DNA from: Bradyrhizobium sp. ORS 285
GTDB lineage: Bacteria > Pseudomonadota > Alphaproteobacteria > Rhizobiales > Xanthobacteraceae
Length of the DNA stretch: 64,000 nt
Assembly: GCF_900176205.1 (NCBI RefSeq)
Contig: NZ_LT859959.1
Location: forward strand, 2,046,001 to 2,110,000
Direction of reading: 5' to 3'
Below are positions 62,158-64,000 of this stretch, one piece after another. Below the pieces are notes generated by a model. The model did not search any database. It was not told the origin of the DNA and was given only the letters and a program-made list of their open reading frames with translations. The position numbers were made by a program, and so were the translations under genes. How positions within the stretch are numbered: the first letter of the stretch is position 1; each line of letters opens with the position of its first letter.

Positions 62158-63786
62158 ATGACGCCGCCAGCAACCCGGCCGGAGCTTTCTACATCGTCCG
62201 CCGCCGATCGGCGCGGGCAGGGCACAGCAACCACGGGGCTCCGCGATCTCTTCGCCTTGCTCGGGGATCTCCTGATCGACGGTGGCGACACCCGTCTTTC
62301 GCTGGATCGTCCCTGGGGCCGCAACGCCTATGGCTGCGGGCCGTCGCCGGCGCCCGACCTTGTGTGCTTTTCGTCGAGCACGGCCTCGCCGATTTCCGAG
62401 CGTGCCTATGCCCGCGTCGAGCTGGCGCGCGAGCGATTGATGCATGCGGCGATCTCGCTTCCGCTCGACGAGGCGCTCGACCGCCGCACCGAGGAGATGC
62501 GCGGCGAGTTGCGCGGCCATCTGCGGCTCGCCGACGACATCGACATCATCTTCTCGCCGTCGGGCACCGATGCGCAGCTGCATGCGCTGGCGCTGGTCCG
62601 CGCGACGCTCGGCGACAACGTCACCAGCGTGATCGTCGGCAGCGATCAGACCGGCAGCGGCACCGCCGCCAGCGCACGCGGGCGCCATTTCAACGCGCGG
62701 ACAGCGAGCGGCCTCGCCGTGACCAGGGAAGCGCCGATCGAGGGCCTCTCGGGTGATGCGGTGTTTCTGCCGCTGTTCGATGCTGCATCGATGCAACCGC
62801 GCAGCGACATTGACGGCGCGGTGCTCGAGACCGTCGAGGCGCTGATCCGCGGTGGGCGCAACGTCCTGCTGCAGGCGATGGATGCCTCCAAGCTCGGCTG
62901 GCGCGCGCCGGGACTGGCGTGCCTTGACGAGGTGGCGCGGCGCTGGCCGGGTCGCGTCCAGATCGTCGTCGATGCCTGCCAGATGCGCCTCGATCCGAAC
63001 CGGCTGCGCGACCATCTCGATCGCGGCCATCTGGTTCTGATCTCCGGCTCGAAATTCTACGGCGGACCGGCCTTCAGCGGTGCGCTGCTGGTGTCGCGCG
63101 ACGTGGCCGCGGCCGTCCGCTATGGTCATCCGATCGCGCCCGGCCTGTTCGGCTACGTCAATCGCAGCGACTGGCCGCTGGCCTGGACGGATCTGCGCGC
63201 ATGCTCCGCGCCGCGCGCCAATATTGGGCAATGGCTGCGCTGGGAGGCCGCGCTCGAGGAGATCGCGGCCTATCACGCGGTGCCCGAGGTGTTCCGCCGC
63301 ATGGCCATCCGGCAGCTCGGCGAGGCGATCGAAAGCCTGCTGATGCTGTCGCCTGTGCTGCGTCCGCTCGCAACGGGCTCGGCCGCAGAGCAGGCGACCA
63401 GCGAATTCGGCTTCCCCACGATCTTTCCGTTCGCGCTCCAGCGCGACGGCTGCCTGCTCGATCTCGGCGAGACCCAGGCGGTCTATCGCGCGCTTCAGCA
63501 GGATCTCAGCGACCGCTTCAGCGGGCGCGATGCCGCCGTGGCCGGCCGCGAGTGCCTGATCGGCCAGCCGGTGCGCATCGACCGCGACGGTGCGCCGCCG
63601 ACGGCCGCGCTGCGGCTGTGCATCGGCGCGCGCGAGGTGACGGAGGCGTGGTGTGACGATGTCACCACCGCGCGCGTCAATCTCGAAGCCGACATCGACC
63701 GCATTGCCGACGTGGTCGCCAAAACAGAGCTGCTCGTCACGAATCTGAGCAGCCAGGATCTCAGGGATATCTGCCATGGCAACTGA
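62158..63786 (+). CDS. PLP-dependent (fold-type I) enzyme of unknown reaction
   Basis: A 542-residue protein. Fold-type I PLP features are present: a PSGTDAQLHALAL phosphate loop, Asp272 in IVVDACQMRLD and the probable Schiff-base Lys299 in ISGSKFYGGPAFSG. Length exceeds most aminotransferases and desulfurases; the N-terminus and a C-terminal 180-residue part (ending LVTNLSSQDLRDICHGN) match no family I know. ATG 62158 lies 10 bp after the glycosyltransferase-like gene, and its end overlaps the next gene by 11 bp. This points to a small co-translated set, perhaps making an amino-modified sugar or peptide substrate. Confidence 0.72.
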   Translation: MTPPATRPELSTSSAADRRGQGTATTGLRDLFALLGDLLIDGGDTRLSLDRPWGRNAYGCGPSPAPDLVCFSSSTASPISERAYARVELARERLMHAAISLPLDEALDRRTEEMRGELRGHLRLADDIDIIFSPSGTDAQLHALALVRATLGDNVTSVIVGSDQTGSGTAASARGRHFNARTASGLAVTREAPIEGLSGDAVFLPLFDAASMQPRSDIDGAVLETVEALIRGGRNVLLQAMDASKLGWRAPGLACLDEVARRWPGRVQIVVDACQMRLDPNRLRDHLDRGHLVLISGSKFYGGPAFSGALLVSRDVAAAVRYGHPIAPGLFGYVNRSDWPLAWTDLRACSAPRANIGQWLRWEAALEEIAAYHAVPEVFRRMAIRQLGEAIESLLMLSPVLRPLATGSAAEQATSEFGFPTIFPFALQRDGCLLDLGETQAVYRALQQDLSDRFSGRDAAVAGRECLIGQPVRIDRDGAPPTAALRLCIGAREVTEAWCDDVTTARVNLEADIDRIADVVAKTELLVTNLSSQDLRDICHGN

Positions 63787-64000
63787 TTTGCTCGCTCTCG
63801 CCGAACCGGCCGGCGCAGACTGCGCCGAGCGCATCGGCATGGCCAAGATCGCCAAGGCCGCCTTCGACGGCCAGGATCTCAAGCCCCTATGGGCCGCGCT
63901 GCTCGGCAAGCTGCTCGACGGCACGGCGACGCCGGGCGAGGGGCTCGACCTTGCGCTGGTCGCCCAACTGATCGGCGAGAAGTCGTCCGGACTTGCGATC
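63776..64000 (+). CDS. Start of an unidentified gene, cut by window edge
   Basis: Seventy-five codons from ATG 63776, overlapping the PLP-fold gene by 11 bp and reading off the right edge without a stop. The translation (MATDLLALAEPAGADCAERI...LWAALLGKLLDGTATPGEGL) is helical and not diagnostic; a TPR-like protein is one possibility. The overlap implies translational coupling to the PLP gene. Confidence 0.6.
   Translation, partial: MATDLLALAEPAGADCAERIGMAKIAKAAFDGQDLKPLWAALLGKLLDGTATPGEGLDLALVAQLIGEKSSGLAI

Overview
The window looks like chromosome from a high-GC alphaproteobacterium of the Bradyrhizobium/Rhodopseudomonas group (Nitrobacteraceae). This rests on the dense G+C-rich coding, on small families typical of that group (DUF3551, DUF3606, DUF892, CHRD), on dispersed palindromes that I recognise from Bradyrhizobium-type genomes, on EcfG-like and CtrA-like promoter motifs, and on a flagellar insert domain (DUF1522-like) known mainly from these bacteria. 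The genus is inferred from the sequence alone. I found no tRNA, rRNA, CRISPR array, prophage or intact insertion sequence.

Layout. 1-2.8 kb: an edge-truncated TetR regulator, a CHRD protein and a membrane-anchored CSS/EAL cyclic-di-GMP phosphodiesterase. 2.8-8.9 kb: a metalloid and redox island. It holds an MFS exporter, a flavoprotein with a cysteine-rich tail, two ArsR repressors whose ligand cysteines sit at the C-terminus, an Acr3 arsenite exporter, and a cytochrome c' divergent from a Crp/Fnr regulator with an FNR-type box between them. 9.1-12.7 kb: a PepSY/response-regulator/histidine-kinase operon, cytochrome b561 and a small membrane protein. 12.7-15.7 kb: a gene-poor stretch with short hypotheticals and dispersed repeats. 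15.7-18.2 kb: DUF3606 and glgX behind an EcfG-type stress promoter. 18.5-21.9 kb: a LysR regulator divergent from an MFS carrier and a tartrate-type dehydrogenase. 22-34.4 kb: pyruvate kinase, an LpxH-like phosphoesterase, threonine dehydratase, a caspase-like protease, an Ala/Pro-rich protein of unknown role, an MFS carrier convergent with a dipeptide epimerase, and an mlaEFD lipid-transport operon.

34.7-44.1 kb: a giant 1918-residue membrane-anchored coiled-coil protein with an exact 132-bp-period internal repeat, divergent from an Hpt phosphotransfer protein with CtrA-like sites between them; then a [2Fe-2S] ferredoxin, a thioesterase, a TrxR-like ferredoxin-NADP reductase and a DUF2147 protein. 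44.3-55.3 kb: a multidomain SGNH hydrolase, a YbhN-like flippase-type protein, a DUF892 ferritin-like protein with its own EcfG-type promoter, an MFS drug exporter, several hypotheticals, Usp, SixA, an FAD oxidoreductase and an exported MsrB. 55.6-64 kb: flgE-flgK-flgL behind a textbook sigma-54 promoter, followed by a glycosyltransferase-like gene, an unassigned PLP-fold enzyme and the start of a third gene, apparently one operon with a CtrA-like box just ahead of it.

The most interesting threads are the possible flagellum-linked modification operon at the right edge, the giant repeat protein beside an Hpt protein, the cysteine-tailed flavoprotein in the arsenic island, and regulatory motifs (CtrA, EcfG, sigma-54, FNR-type, ArsR-type) that tie together genes that are far apart.
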